DNA of 64,000 nucleotides. Origin: Owenia fusiformis (taxonomy: Eukaryota > Annelida > Polychaeta > Sabellida > Oweniidae). Each line of letters starts with the position of its first letter. Within the stretch, counting starts at the first letter, position 1. The stretch covers positions 103,822 through 167,821 of the forward strand of contig CAIIXF020000790.1 in NCBI GenBank assembly GCA_903813345.2, given 5' to 3'. The position numbers and the translations under genes are program-made. This document shows, piece by piece, positions 27,201-41,618 of this stretch. The notes below the pieces were generated by a model. It ran no database searches, had not been told where the DNA came from, and was given only the letters and a program-made list of their open reading frames with translations.

Positions 27201-30200
27201 CGTTTCCCTTCGTCCAACTAACGATTGCGGAATGTAGAACGATACGTACGCTGCTCGAATCTACGTCGAAAGCCCTATATGGACGTCTGGAAGGCCTGTT
27301 TTTTGAAGGACTATTTTTTGACCTCGACGGATCCGCGAAGCACGAGCCAGGCATTCTCCCCAACTACCTCCCTAGATTCCCCGACCTTTAATCGACCATT
27401 ATAGGCCCTCAGAGCGTCCGTAGAGCCATTTCCCTCTATACGCGTATGGGCAAATCCTATTATGATTTTTGCTTTTGTATGTGCAAAAAGCAAAAATCCT
27501 CCTCACACACGTTCTCACCAACGAGAGATATTTGGATAAATCTACTCATACACGTTGTTAGGGGGCTAGGCGTAGTTGGTGGGAAATTAGGTCAAATCCT
27601 TATCTGGGTCAAAGGTCGAAATCTAGGTCGAAATCTGCATTTTCGCTATTTCGGCCTCTCGAGCCTCCTTAAGAAGTCAGAATCGGAGGAAAACTAGCTG
27701 GTCGGAAAGACAGTTTTCCGAGCGTTAAAAAAACAGTGAACCAAATTTCAATCCGACCATTAGTTATCGAGATATACGCGTTTGAAGTTCGCGTACGGGC
27801 CACCGTTGCCGTATATCTAGACGACACCTGGTATACTATACACGATGTATACGTATCTCTGCGAACAACAGACATTTGAAAGAAAATAGGCCCGGACGAT
27901 GACTAGAGCATTTCTAAAACAACGTTTCCCTTCGTCCAACTAACGATTGCGGAATGTAGAACGATACGTACGCTGCTCGAATCTACGTCGAAAGCCCTAT
28001 ATGGACGTCTGGAAGGCCTGTTTTTTGAAGGACTATTTTTTGACCTCGACGGATCCGCGAAGCACGAGCCAGGCATTCTCCCCAACTACCTCCCTAGATT
28101 CCCCGACCTTTAATCGACCATTATAGGCCCTCAGAGCGTCCGTAGAGCCATTTCCCTCTATACGCGTATGGGCAAATCCTATTATGATTTTTGCTTTTGT
28201 ATGTGCAAAAAGCAAAAATCCTCCTCACACACGTTCTCACCAACGAGAGATATTTGGATAAATCTACTCATACACGTTGTTAGGGGGCTAGGCGTAGTTG
28301 GTGGGAAATTAGGTCAAATCCTTATCTGGGTCAAAGGTCGAAATCTAGGTCGAAATCTGCATTTTCGCTATTTCGGCCTCTCGAGCCTCCTTAAGAAGTC
28401 AGAATCGGAGGAAAACTAGCTGGTCGGAAAGACAGTTTTCCGAGCGTTAAAAAAACAGTGAACCAAATTTCAATCCGACCATTAGTTATCGAGATATACG
28501 CGTTTGAAGTTCGCGTACGGGCCACCGTTGCCGTATATCTAGACGACACCTGGTATACTATACACGATGTATACGTATCTCTGCGAACAACAGACATTTG
28601 AAAGAAAATAGGCCCGGACGATGACTAGAGCATTTCTAAAACAACGTTTCCCTTCGTCCAACTAACGATTGCGGAATGTAGAACGATACGTACGCTGCTC
28701 GAATCTACGTCGAAAGCCCTATATGGACGTCTGGAAGGCCTGTTTTTTGAAGGACTATTTTTTGACCTCGACGGATCCGCGAAGCACGAGCCAGGCATTC
28801 TCCCCAACTACCTCCCTAGATTCCCCGACCTTTAATCGACCATTATAGGCCCTCAGAGCGTCCGTAGAGCCATTTCCCTCTATACGCGTATGGGCAAATC
28901 CTATTATGATTTTTGCTTTTGTATGTGCAAAAAGCAAAAATCCTCCTCACACACGTTCTCACCAACGAGAGATATTTGGATAAATCTACTCATACACGTT
29001 GTTAGGGGGCTAGGCGTAGTTGGTGGGAAATTAGGTCAAATCCTTATCTGGGTCAAAGGTCGAAATCTAGGTCGAAATCTGCATTTTCGCTATTTCGGCC
29101 TCTCGAGCCTCCTTAAGAAGTCAGAATCGGAGGAAAACTAGCTGGTCGGAAAGACAGTTTTCCGAGCGTTAAAAAAACAGTGAACCAAATTTCAATCCGA
29201 CCATTAGTTATCGAGATATACGCGTTTGAAGTTCGCGTACGGGCCACCGTTGCCGTATATCTAGACGACACCTGGTATACTATACACGATGTATACGTAT
29301 CTCTGCGAACAACAGACATTTGAAAGAAAATAGGCCCGGACGATGACTAGAGCATTTCTAAAACAACGTTTCCCTTCGTCCAACTAACGATTGCGGAATG
29401 TAGAACGATACGTACGCTGCTCGAATCTACGTCGAAAGCCCTATATGGACGTCTGGAAGGCCTGTTTTTTGAAGGACTATTTTTTGACCTCGACGGATCC
29501 GCGAAGCACGAGCCAGGCATTCTCCCCAACTACCTCCCTAGATTCCCCGACCTTTAATCGACCATTATAGGCCCTCAGAGCGTCCGTAGAGCCATTTCCC
29601 TCTATACGCGTATGGGCAAATCCTATTATGATTTTTGCTTTTGTATGTGCAAAAAGCAAAAATCCTCCTCACACACGTTCTCACCAACGAGAGATATTTG
29701 GATAAATCTACTCATACACGTTGTTAGGGGGCTAGGCGTAGTTGGTGGGAAATTAGGTCAAATCCTTATCTGGGTCAAAGGTCGAAATCTAGGTCGAAAT
29801 CTGCATTTTCGCTATTTCGGCCTCTCGAGCCTCCTTAAGAAGTCAGAATCGGAGGAAAACTAGCTGGTCGGAAAGACAGTTTTCCGAGCGTTAAAAAAAC
29901 AGTGAACCAAATTTCAATCCGACCATTAGTTATCGAGATATACGCGTTTGAAGTTCGCGTACGGGCCACCGTTGCCGTATATCTAGACGACACCTGGTAT
30001 ACTATACACGATGTATACGTATCTCTGCGAACAACAGACATTTGAAAGAAAATAGGCCCGGACGATGACTAGAGCATTTCTAAAACAACGTTTCCCTTCG
30101 TCCAACTAACGATTGCGGAATGTAGAACGATACGTACGCTGCTCGAATCTACGTCGAAAGCCCTATATGGACGTCTGGAAGGCCTGTTTTTTGAAGGACT

Positions 30201-33200
30201 ATTTTTTGACCTCGACGGATCCGCGAAGCACGAGCCAGGCATTCTCCCCAACTACCTCCCTAGATTCCCCGACCTTTAATCGACCATTATAGGCCCTCAG
30301 AGCGTCCGTAGAGCCATTTCCCTCTATACGCGTATGGGCAAATCCTATTATGATTTTTGCTTTTGTATGTGCAAAAAGCAAAAATCCTCCTCACACACGT
30401 TCTCACCAACGAGAGATATTTGGATAAATCTACTCATACACGTTGTTAGGGGGCTAGGCGTAGTTGGTGGGAAATTAGGTCAAATCCTTATCTGGGTCAA
30501 AGGTCGAAATCTAGGTCGAAATCTGCATTTTCGCTATTTCGGCCTCTCGAGCCTCCTTAAGAAGTCAGAATCGGAGGAAAACTAGCTGGTCGGAAAGACA
30601 GTTTTCCGAGCGTTAAAAAAACAGTGAACCAAATTTCAATCCGACCATTAGTTATCGAGATATACGCGTTTGAAGTTCGCGTACGGGCCACCGTTGCCGT
30701 ATATCTAGACGACACCTGGTATACTATACACGATGTATACGTATCTCTGCGAACAACAGACATTTGAAAGAAAATAGGCCCGGACGATGACTAGAGCATT
30801 TCTAAAACAACGTTTCCCTTCGTCCAACTAACGATTGCGGAATGTAGAACGATACGTACGCTGCTCGAATCTACGTCGAAAGCCCTATATGGACGTCTGG
30901 AAGGCCTGTTTTTTGAAGGACTATTTTTTGACCTCGACGGATCCGCGAAGCACGAGCCAGGCATTCTCCCCAACTACCTCCCTAGATTCCCCGACCTTTA
31001 ATCGACCATTATAGGCCCTCAGAGCGTCCGTAGAGCCATTTCCCTCTATACGCGTATGGGCAAATCCTATTATGATTTTTGCTTTTGTATGTGCAAAAAG
31101 CAAAAATCCTCCTCACACACGTTCTCACCAACGAGAGATATTTGGATAAATCTACTCATACACGTTGTTAGGGGGCTAGGCGTAGTTGGTGGGAAATTAG
31201 GTCAAATCCTTATCTGGGTCAAAGGTCGAAATCTAGGTCGAAATCTGCATTTTCGCTATTTCGGCCTCTCGAGCCTCCTTAAGAAGTCAGAATCGGAGGA
31301 AAACTAGCTGGTCGGAAAGACAGTTTTCCGAGCGTTAAAAAAACAGTGAACCAAATTTCAATCCGACCATTAGTTATCGAGATATACGCGTTTGAAGTTC
31401 GCGTACGGGCCACCGTTGCCGTATATCTAGACGACACCTGGTATACTATACACGATGTATACGTATCTCTGCGAACAACAGACATTTGAAAGAAAATAGG
31501 CCCGGACGATGACTAGAGCATTTCTAAAACAACGTTTCCCTTCGTCCAACTAACGATTGCGGAATGTAGAACGATACGTACGCTGCTCGAATCTACGTCG
31601 AAAGCCCTATATGGACGTCTGGAAGGCCTGTTTTTTGAAGGACTATTTTTTGACCTCGACGGATCCGCGAAGCACGAGCCAGGCATTCTCCCCAACTACC
31701 TCCCTAGATTCCCCGACCTTTAATCGACCATTATAGGCCCTCAGAGCGTCCGTAGAGCCATTTCCCTCTATACGCGTATGGGCAAATCCTATTATGATTT
31801 TTGCTTTTGTATGTGCAAAAAGCAAAAATCCTCCTCACACACGTTCTCACCAACGAGAGATATTTGGATAAATCTACTCATACACGTTGTTAGGGGGCTA
31901 GGCGTAGTTGGTGGGAAATTAGGTCAAATCCTTATCTGGGTCAAAGGTCGAAATCTAGGTCGAAATCTGCATTTTCGCTATTTCGGCCTCTCGAGCCTCC
32001 TTAAGAAGTCAGAATCGGAGGAAAACTAGCTGGTCGGAAAGACAGTTTTCCGAGCGTTAAAAAAACAGTGAACCAAATTTCAATCCGACCATTAGTTATC
32101 GAGATATACGCGTTTGAAGTTCGCGTACGGGCCACCGTTGCCGTATATCTAGACGACACCTGGTATACTATACACGATGTATACGTATCTCTGCGAACAA
32201 CAGACATTTGAAAGAAAATAGGCCCGGACGATGACTAGAGCATTTCTAAAACAACGTTTCCCTTCGTCCAACTAACGATTGCGGAATGTAGAACGATACG
32301 TACGCTGCTCGAATCTACGTCGAAAGCCCTATATGGACGTCTGGAAGGCCTGTTTTTTGAAGGACTATTTTTTGACCTCGACGGATCCGCGAAGCACGAG
32401 CCAGGCATTCTCCCCAACTACCTCCCTAGATTCCCCGACCTTTAATCGACCATTATAGGCCCTCAGAGCGTCCGTAGAGCCATTTCCCTCTATACGCGTA
32501 TGGGCAAATCCTATTATGATTTTTGCTTTTGTATGTGCAAAAAGCAAAAATCCTCCTCACACACGTTCTCACCAACGAGAGATATTTGGATAAATCTACT
32601 CATACACGTTGTTAGGGGGCTAGGCGTAGTTGGTGGGAAATTAGGTCAAATCCTTATCTGGGTCAAAGGTCGAAATCTAGGTCGAAATCTGCATTTTCGC
32701 TATTTCGGCCTCTCGAGCCTCCTTAAGAAGTCAGAATCGGAGGAAAACTAGCTGGTCGGAAAGACAGTTTTCCGAGCGTTAAAAAAACAGTGAACCAAAT
32801 TTCAATCCGACCATTAGTTATCGAGATATACGCGTTTGAAGTTCGCGTACGGGCCACCGTTGCCGTATATCTAGACGACACCTGGTATACTATACACGAT
32901 GTATACGTATCTCTGCGAACAACAGACATTTGAAAGAAAATAGGCCCGGACGATGACTAGAGCATTTCTAAAACAACGTTTCCCTTCGTCCAACTAACGA
33001 TTGCGGAATGTAGAACGATACGTACGCTGCTCGAATCTACGTCGAAAGCCCTATATGGACGTCTGGAAGGCCTGTTTTTTGAAGGACTATTTTTTGACCT
33101 CGACGGATCCGCGAAGCACGAGCCAGGCATTCTCCCCAACTACCTCCCTAGATTCCCCGACCTTTAATCGACCATTATAGGCCCTCAGAGCGTCCGTAGA

Positions 33201-36200
33201 GCCATTTCCCTCTATACGCGTATGGGCAAATCCTATTATGATTTTTGCTTTTGTATGTGCAAAAAGCAAAAATCCTCCTCACACACGTTCTCACCAACGA
33301 GAGATATTTGGATAAATCTACTCATACACGTTGTTAGGGGGCTAGGCGTAGTTGGTGGGAAATTAGGTCAAATCCTTATCTGGGTCAAAGGTCGAAATCT
33401 AGGTCGAAATCTGCATTTTCGCTATTTCGGCCTCTCGAGCCTCCTTAAGAAGTCAGAATCGGAGGAAAACTAGCTGGTCGGAAAGACAGTTTTCCGAGCG
33501 TTAAAAAAACAGTGAACCAAATTTCAATCCGACCATTAGTTATCGAGATATACGCGTTTGAAGTTCGCGTACGGGCCACCGTTGCCGTATATCTAGACGA
33601 CACCTGGTATACTATACACGATGTATACGTATCTCTGCGAACAACAGACATTTGAAAGAAAATAGGCCCGGACGATGACTAGAGCATTTCTAAAACAACG
33701 TTTCCCTTCGTCCAACTAACGATTGCGGAATGTAGAACGATACGTACGCTGCTCGAATCTACGTCGAAAGCCCTATATGGACGTCTGGAAGGCCTGTTTT
33801 TTGAAGGACTATTTTTTGACCTCGACGGATCCGCGAAGCACGAGCCAGGCATTCTCCCCAACTACCTCCCTAGATTCCCCGACCTTTAATCGACCATTAT
33901 AGGCCCTCAGAGCGTCCGTAGAGCCATTTCCCTCTATACGCGTATGGGCAAATCCTATTATGATTTTTGCTTTTGTATGTGCAAAAAGCAAAAATCCTCC
34001 TCACACACGTTCTCACCAACGAGAGATATTTGGATAAATCTACTCATACACGTTGTTAGGGGGCTAGGCGTAGTTGGTGGGAAATTAGGTCAAATCCTTA
34101 TCTGGGTCAAAGGTCGAAATCTAGGTCGAAATCTGCATTTTCGCTATTTCGGCCTCTCGAGCCTCCTTAAGAAGTCAGAATCGGAGGAAAACTAGCTGGT
34201 CGGAAAGACAGTTTTCCGAGCGTTAAAAAAACAGTGAACCAAATTTCAATCCGACCATTAGTTATCGAGATATACGCGTTTGAAGTTCGCGTACGGGCCA
34301 CCGTTGCCGTATATCTAGACGACACCTGGTATACTATACACGATGTATACGTATCTCTGCGAACAACAGACATTTGAAAGAAAATAGGCCCGGACGATGA
34401 CTAGAGCATTTCTAAAACAACGTTTCCCTTCGTCCAACTAACGATTGCGGAATGTAGAACGATACGTACGCTGCTCGAATCTACGTCGAAAGCCCTATAT
34501 GGACGTCTGGAAGGCCTGTTTTTTGAAGGACTATTTTTTGACCTCGACGGATCCGCGAAGCACGAGCCAGGCATTCTCCCCAACTACCTCCCTAGATTCC
34601 CCGACCTTTAATCGACCATTATAGGCCCTCAGAGCGTCCGTAGAGCCATTTCCCTCTATACGCGTATGGGCAAATCCTATTATGATTTTTGCTTTTGTAT
34701 GTGCAAAAAGCAAAAATCCTCCTCACACACGTTCTCACCAACGAGAGATATTTGGATAAATCTACTCATACACGTTGTTAGGGGGCTAGGCGTAGTTGGT
34801 GGGAAATTAGGTCAAATCCTTATCTGGGTCAAAGGTCGAAATCTAGGTCGAAATCTGCATTTTCGCTATTTCGGCCTCTCGAGCCTCCTTAAGAAGTCAG
34901 AATCGGAGGAAAACTAGCTGGTCGGAAAGACAGTTTTCCGAGCGTTAAAAAAACAGTGAACCAAATTTCAATCCGACCATTAGTTATCGAGATATACGCG
35001 TTTGAAGTTCGCGTACGGGCCACCGTTGCCGTATATCTAGACGACACCTGGTATACTATACACGATGTATACGTATCTCTGCGAACAACAGACATTTGAA
35101 AGAAAATAGGCCCGGACGATGACTAGAGCATTTCTAAAACAACGTTTCCCTTCGTCCAACTAACGATTGCGGAATGTAGAACGATACGTACGCTGCTCGA
35201 ATCTACGTCGAAAGCCCTATATGGACGTCTGGAAGGCCTGTTTTTTGAAGGACTATTTTTTGACCTCGACGGATCCGCGAAGCACGAGCCAGGCATTCTC
35301 CCCAACTACCTCCCTAGATTCCCCGACCTTTAATCGACCATTATAGGCCCTCAGAGCGTCCGTAGAGCCATTTCCCTCTATACGCGTATGGGCAAATCCT
35401 ATTATGATTTTTGCTTTTGTATGTGCAAAAAGCAAAAATCCTCCTCACACACGTTCTCACCAACGAGAGATATTTGGATAAATCTACTCATACACGTTGT
35501 TAGGGGGCTAGGCGTAGTTGGTGGGAAATTAGGTCAAATCCTTATCTGGGTCAAAGGTCGAAATCTAGGTCGAAATCTGCATTTTCGCTATTTCGGCCTC
35601 TCGAGCCTCCTTAAGAAGTCAGAATCGGAGGAAAACTAGCTGGTCGGAAAGACAGTTTTCCGAGCGTTAAAAAAACAGTGAACCAAATTTCAATCCGACC
35701 ATTAGTTATCGAGATATACGCGTTTGAAGTTCGCGTACGGGCCACCGTTGCCGTATATCTAGACGACACCTGGTATACTATACACGATGTATACGTATCT
35801 CTGCGAACAACAGACATTTGAAAGAAAATAGGCCCGGACGATGACTAGAGCATTTCTAAAACAACGTTTCCCTTCGTCCAACTAACGATTGCGGAATGTA
35901 GAACGATACGTACGCTGCTCGAATCTACGTCGAAAGCCCTATATGGACGTCTGGAAGGCCTGTTTTTTGAAGGACTATTTTTTGACCTCGACGGATCCGC
36001 GAAGCACGAGCCAGGCATTCTCCCCAACTACCTCCCTAGATTCCCCGACCTTTAATCGACCATTATAGGCCCTCAGAGCGTCCGTAGAGCCATTTCCCTC
36101 TATACGCGTATGGGCAAATCCTATTATGATTTTTGCTTTTGTATGTGCAAAAAGCAAAAATCCTCCTCACACACGTTCTCACCAACGAGAGATATTTGGA

Positions 36201-38293
36201 TAAATCTACTCATACACGTTGTTAGGGGGCTAGGCGTAGTTGGTGGGAAATTAGGTCAAATCCTTATCTGGGTCAAAGGTCGAAATCTAGGTCGAAATCT
36301 GCATTTTCGCTATTTCGGCCTCTCGAGCCTCCTTAAGAAGTCAGAATCGGAGGAAAACTAGCTGGTCGGAAAGACAGTTTTCCGAGCGTTAAAAAAACAG
36401 TGAACCAAATTTCAATCCGACCATTAGTTATCGAGATATACGCGTTTGAAGTTCGCGTACGGGCCACCGTTGCCGTATATCTAGACGACACCTGGTATAC
36501 TATACACGATGTATACGTATCTCTGCGAACAACAGACATTTGAAAGAAAATAGGCCCGGACGATGACTAGAGCATTTCTAAAACAACGTTTCCCTTCGTC
36601 CAACTAACGATTGCGGAATGTAGAACGATACGTACGCTGCTCGAATCTACGTCGAAAGCCCTATATGGACGTCTGGAAGGCCTGTTTTTTGAAGGACTAT
36701 TTTTTGACCTCGACGGATCCGCGAAGCACGAGCCAGGCATTCTCCCCAACTACCTCCCTAGATTCCCCGACCTTTAATCGACCATTATAGGCCCTCAGAG
36801 CGTCCGTAGAGCCATTTCCCTCTATACGCGTATGGGCAAATCCTATTATGATTTTTGCTTTTGTATGTGCAAAAAGCAAAAATCCTCCTCACACACGTTC
36901 TCACCAACGAGAGATATTTGGATAAATCTACTCATACACGTTGTTAGGGGGCTAGGCGTAGTTGGTGGGAAATTAGGTCAAATCCTTATCTGGGTCAAAG
37001 GTCGAAATCTAGGTCGAAATCTGCATTTTCGCTATTTCGGCCTCTCGAGCCTCCTTAAGAAGTCAGAATCGGAGGAAAACTAGCTGGTCGGAAAGACAGT
37101 TTTCCGAGCGTTAAAAAAACAGTGAACCAAATTTCAATCCGACCATTAGTTATCGAGATATACGCGTTTGAAGTTCGCGTACGGGCCACCGTTGCCGTAT
37201 ATCTAGACGACACCTGGTATACTATACACGATGTATACGTATCTCTGCGAACAACAGACATTTGAAAGAAAATAGGCCCGGACGATGACTAGAGCATTTC
37301 TAAAACAACGTTTCCCTTCGTCCAACTAACGATTGCGGAATGTAGAACGATACGTACGCTGCTCGAATCTACGTCGAAAGCCCTATATGGACGTCTGGAA
37401 GGCCTGTTTTTTGAAGGACTATTTTTTGACCTCGACGGATCCGCGAAGCACGAGCCAGGCATTCTCCCCAACTACCTCCCTAGATTCCCCGACCTTTAAT
37501 CGACCATTATAGGCCCTCAGAGCGTCCGTAGAGCCATTTCCCTCTATACGCGTATGGGCAAATCCTATTATGATTTTTGCTTTTGTATGTGCAAAAAGCA
37601 AAAATCCTCCTCACACACGTTCTCACCAACGAGAGATATTTGGATAAATCTACTCATACACGTTGTTAGGGGGCTAGGCGTAGTTGGTGGGAAATTAGGT
37701 CAAATCCTTATCTGGGTCAAAGGTCGAAATCTAGGTCGAAATCTGCATTTTCGCTATTTCGGCCTCTCGAGCCTCCTTAAGAAGTCAGAATCGGAGGAAA
37801 ACTAGCTGGTCGGAAAGACAGTTTTCCGAGCGTTAAAAAAACAGTGAACCAAATTTCAATCCGACCATTAGTTATCGAGATATACGCGTTTGAAGTTCGC
37901 GTACGGGCCACCGTTGCCGTATATCTAGACGACACCTGGTATACTATACACGATGTATACGTATCTCTGCGAACAACAGACATTTGAAAGAAAATAGGCC
38001 CGGACGATGACTAGAGCATTTCTAAAACAACGTTTCCCTTCGTCCAACTAACGATTGCGGAATGTAGAACGATACGTACGCTGCTCGAATCTACGTCGAA
38101 AGCCCTATATGGACGTCTGGAAGGCCTGTTTTTTGAAGGACTATTTTTTGACCTCGACGGATCCGCGAAGCACGAGCCAGGCATTCTCCCCAACTACCTC
38201 CCTAGATTCCCCGACCTTTAATCGACCATTATAGGCCCTCAGAGCGTCCGTAGAGCCATTTCCCTCTATACGCGTATGGGCAAATCCTATTAT

Positions 38294-38770
38294 TAGACTC
38301 CAGATTGAAAATCTGGAGTCTATTGTTTTTGCCTGTTTTCTTTATTAGACTCCAGATGAAAATCTGGAGTCTATTGCTTTTGCCAGTTTTCTTATTAGAC
38401 TCCAGATGAAAATCTGGAGTCTATTGCTTTTGCCAGTTTTCTTTATTAGACTCCAGATGAAAATCTGGAGTCTATTGCTTTTGCCAGTTTTCTTTTTAGA
38501 CTCCAGATTGAAAATCTGGAGTCTATTGCTTTTGCCAGTTTTCTTATTAGACTCCAGATGTCAATCTGGAGTCTATTGTTTTTGCCAGTATTCTTCTTCT
38601 TTATTATTAGACTCCAGATGAAAATCTGGAGTCTATTGCTTTCGTCAGTTTTCTTTATTATTAGACTCCAGATGAAAATCTGGAGTCTATTGCTTTCGTC
38701 AGTTTTCTTTATTATTAGACTCCAGATGAAAATCTGGAGTCTATTGCTTTCGTCAGTTTTCTTTATTATT
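38294..38770 (+). repeat. Nine tandem copies of the ~51-bp 5'-terminal palindrome module
   Basis: The module is AGACTCCAGAT-(T)GAA-AATCTGGAGTCT followed by ATTGCTTTTGCCAGTTTTCT and a short TTATTA linker. It is repeated nine times with small changes; the sixth copy has GTC in the loop, and the last three have TTTCGTCAG. The block ends in a TTATTATTATT microsatellite that leads into the head of E10. Plus-strand frames of 71 and 96 residues here (MKIWSLLLLPVF repeats) are translations of the module and not proteins. Confidence 0.9.
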
Positions 38771-41618
38771 ATTATTTTTCTTTCAGAATCTTCCTCCTTC
38801 CCAGATTTCTCACCAACTAAAAGAATTTACTTTAAGCTGCTTACATGATCAACTAGGGGCAGTTCCTGGGATGATGGGAAATTAGGTCAAATTTTTATCT
38901 AGGTCAAGGGTCAAGAACTAGGTCAAGTCAAGGTCAAATCAACATTCTGTCAATTATCTTCGTTGTTGTTTGTCGTAACTACTTCATCTTAGTGTCTACA
39001 TGTAGCTTAGAAAAAAACAAATCGAGAGTGTGCCATCCGTTTTTTGATTACTCTTAGCAATTTTGAGATATGGCGTCCTGAAAGTAGGTCAAAACCAAAA
39101 AGTTCTCCAAATTTAACATATGAGCTATGAAATAAGGGTAGAATTTTCTCAGGAATCCGTATCTGCAAACCAAATTTTGATCCGACTCCCCGTTCGGAAG
39201 TTATGGCGTTTTGAAAGCTCAAAAATCGCTAAATTTGGTGCCCATGTTAAGTCAATGGGAAAAAAGATTTTTTTGAAGTGAAAAATACGAAATATAGACT
39301 GAGTTCAGCTAAATATAATGAAAGCTTTTAAAAGAAGGGGACCTCATAAGCCATCTAGTTTCAAAATTTGGACACCAAAATGCCTAGGTCAAAATCTAGG
39401 TCAAATTCAAAGTTTTTCCTTATTTTTGCGATTCTGACACAACAGATTAATTATATTCTTCGAAATTTTGTATACATGTAGCTAAGAGTCTGCTAATAGT
39501 GTTAGCCTTTTGCCGTCAGAAAGTATTTTGCCCCATTTTTGAGATATGGTGTCCGAAAAGTAGGTCAAAATAACAAATTCTCAAAATTTGACGTTTGAGT
39601 TATGAATTAAGTATAGAATTTTCTCAGGAATCCGAATCTGCAAACCAAATTTCGATCCGACTTCCGGTTTGGAAGTTATGGCGTGTCCGAAAAGTAGGTC
39701 AAAATAAAAAATTTCCAAATTTAACGTATGAGCTATGAATTAAGGATAGCATTTTCTCTGGAATCCAAATCTGCAAACCAAATTTCGATCCGACTTCCGG
39801 TTCGGAAGTTATGGCGTTTTGAAAGCTCAAAAATCGCTAAATTTGGTGCCCCATGTTATGTCAATGGGAAAAAATATTTTTTTGAAGTGTAAAATACGAG
39901 ATATAGACTAAGTACAGCTAAACATAATGGAAGCCCATAAAAGAAGGGGACCTCAAAACCTTCTAATTTTGAAAATTTGGACAACAAAATGCCTAGGTCA
40001 AAATCTAGGTCAAATTCAAAGCTTTTCCTTATTTTTGCGATTCTGACACTACACTTTAATTATATTCTTCGAAATTGTGTATACATGTAGCCAAGAGTGT
40101 GCTTATAGTGTTAGCCTTTTGCCGTCAAAAAGTATTTTGACCCACTTTTGAGATATGGTGTCCCAAAAGTAGGTCAAAATAAAAAAATCTTCAAATGTAA
40201 CGTATGAGTTATGAATAAGGGGTAGAATTTTATCAGGAATCCGAATCTGCAAATCAAATTTTGATTCGACCTCCTGTTCGGAAGTTATGGTGTTTTGAAA
40301 GCTCAAAAATCGCTAAATTTGCTGCCCCATGTTATGTCAATGGGAAAAAAGATTTTTTTGAAGTGTAAAATACGAGATATAGACTGAGTACAGCTTAATA
40401 TAATGAAAGCCTATTAAAGAAGGGGACCTCGAAGGCTACTTAGCTCCAAAATTTGGACACCAAAATGCCTAGGTCAAAATCAAGGTCAAATTTATAGTTT
40501 TCCCTTATTTTTGCGATTCTGACACTATATTTAAATGATTTGCTTTAAAAGTTTGTATACAGGTAGCAAAGAGTATGCTAATAGTGTTAGCGTTTTGCCG
40601 TCAGAAAGTATTTTGACCCACTTTTGAGATATGGTGTCCGAAAAGTTGGCCAAAGTTAAAAGTTTTCCAAATTTAACGTATGAGTTATGAATTAAGGGTA
40701 GAATTTTCTCAGAAATCTAGATCTGCAAACCAAATTTCGATCCGACTACTTGTGTTGAAGTTATGGCGTTTTGAAATCTCAAAAATCCCTAAATTTGGTG
40801 CCCCATGTTAAATCAATGGGACCGAATAATTTTTTGAAGTATAAAAATACGAGATATAGAATGAGTACAGCTAAACATAATGAAAGCCCATAGAAGAAGG
40901 GGACCTCAAAAGCTACTTTCCTTCAAAGTTTGGACACCAAAATACCTAGTTCAAAATCTAGGTCAAATTCATATTTTTTTTTATTTTGCGATTCTGACAC
41001 TACACTTCAATGATATTCTCCGAAATTTTGTAAACTTGTAGCAAAGAGTGTGCTAATAATGTTAACATTTTGCCGTCAATAAGTTTTTTGACCCACTTTT
41101 GAGATATGGTGTCCGAAATGTAGGTCAAAATAAAAAGTTCTCCAATTTTAAAGTATGAGTTATGAATTAGGGGTAGAATTTCCTCAGGAATCTGGATCTG
41201 AAATTAAAATTGCAATCCGACCCCCGGTTTAGATTCTACGCCATTTTGAAGTTTGAAATTCGCACTTGCCAGTATTCACGATGCAGATTGATCAAATATA
41301 CTTTCAAAAATTCCTGCATACCCTACTTTACCTCTCTACCTACTCAGCTACTTATTTGACTACTTACTCAATTACTTAATTAGTTATTACTTCCTTAGCA
41401 ACTTACTCAGCTACTAACTCAGGTACTTACTCAGCTACTTACTCAGCTACCTACTCAGCTTTTTACTCAGTTACTTACTCAGCTACTTACTCAACTACTA
41501 CTAAGGTACTTACTCAGCTAATTACTCAGTTACTTACTCAGCTCTTTACTGATCTATCTAGGTCAAATAAATCTGGAGTCTTAAATTGAACTTGTTCAAT
41601 TTCACAAATCTAGTTATT
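38771..41618 (+). mobile_element. Composite element copy E10, near-duplicate of E2
   Basis: It is colinear with 528-3359 over its full length with few substitutions. The head has the DR1 variant AGGTCAAGGGTCA at 38901-38913. Core anchors lie near 39385, 39995, 40470 and 40955. The tail is about 41335-41560 and the 3' palindrome is 41583-41602. Confidence 0.72.

Larger units (their letters stand above)
18078..38293 (+). repeat. 722-bp satellite array, exactly 28 head-to-tail copies
   Basis: The unit repeats at an exact 722-base step from 18078 to 38293 (28 x 722 = 20,216). No indel occurs anywhere, because every landmark (for example TACGCGTATGGGC) moves by 722 each time. I saw no substitution between copies, and the translated frames in all three useful registers are the same in every unit. 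Each unit starts with a hairpin, then has a head-like segment with GGGTCAAAGGTCG, a core-like segment (GTGAACCAAATTTCAATCC), and a region rich in CpG and ACGCGT. The frames of 83, 68, 60 and 60 residues overlap on opposite strands, show no family features, and are by-products of the repetition. Copy number may be limited by assembly accuracy. Confidence 0.95.

Noticed and set aside
18782-38193. Frames of 83 (+), 68 (-), 60 (-) and 60 (-) residues recurring every 722 bp as repeated small genes
   Set aside because: They persist only because the DNA units are the same. They overlap on both strands, have no recognisable domain or start context, and the first copy's frame simply runs into the flank.
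18078-38770. CRISPR array
   Set aside because: Units are 722 bp with no variable spacers, and the 51-bp modules have near-constant linkers. The DNA is eukaryotic and no cas genes are present.
38406-38848. Plus-strand repeat protein with KIWSLLLLPVF units
   Set aside because: Direct translation of the ~51-bp palindrome module, which is a DNA repeat.
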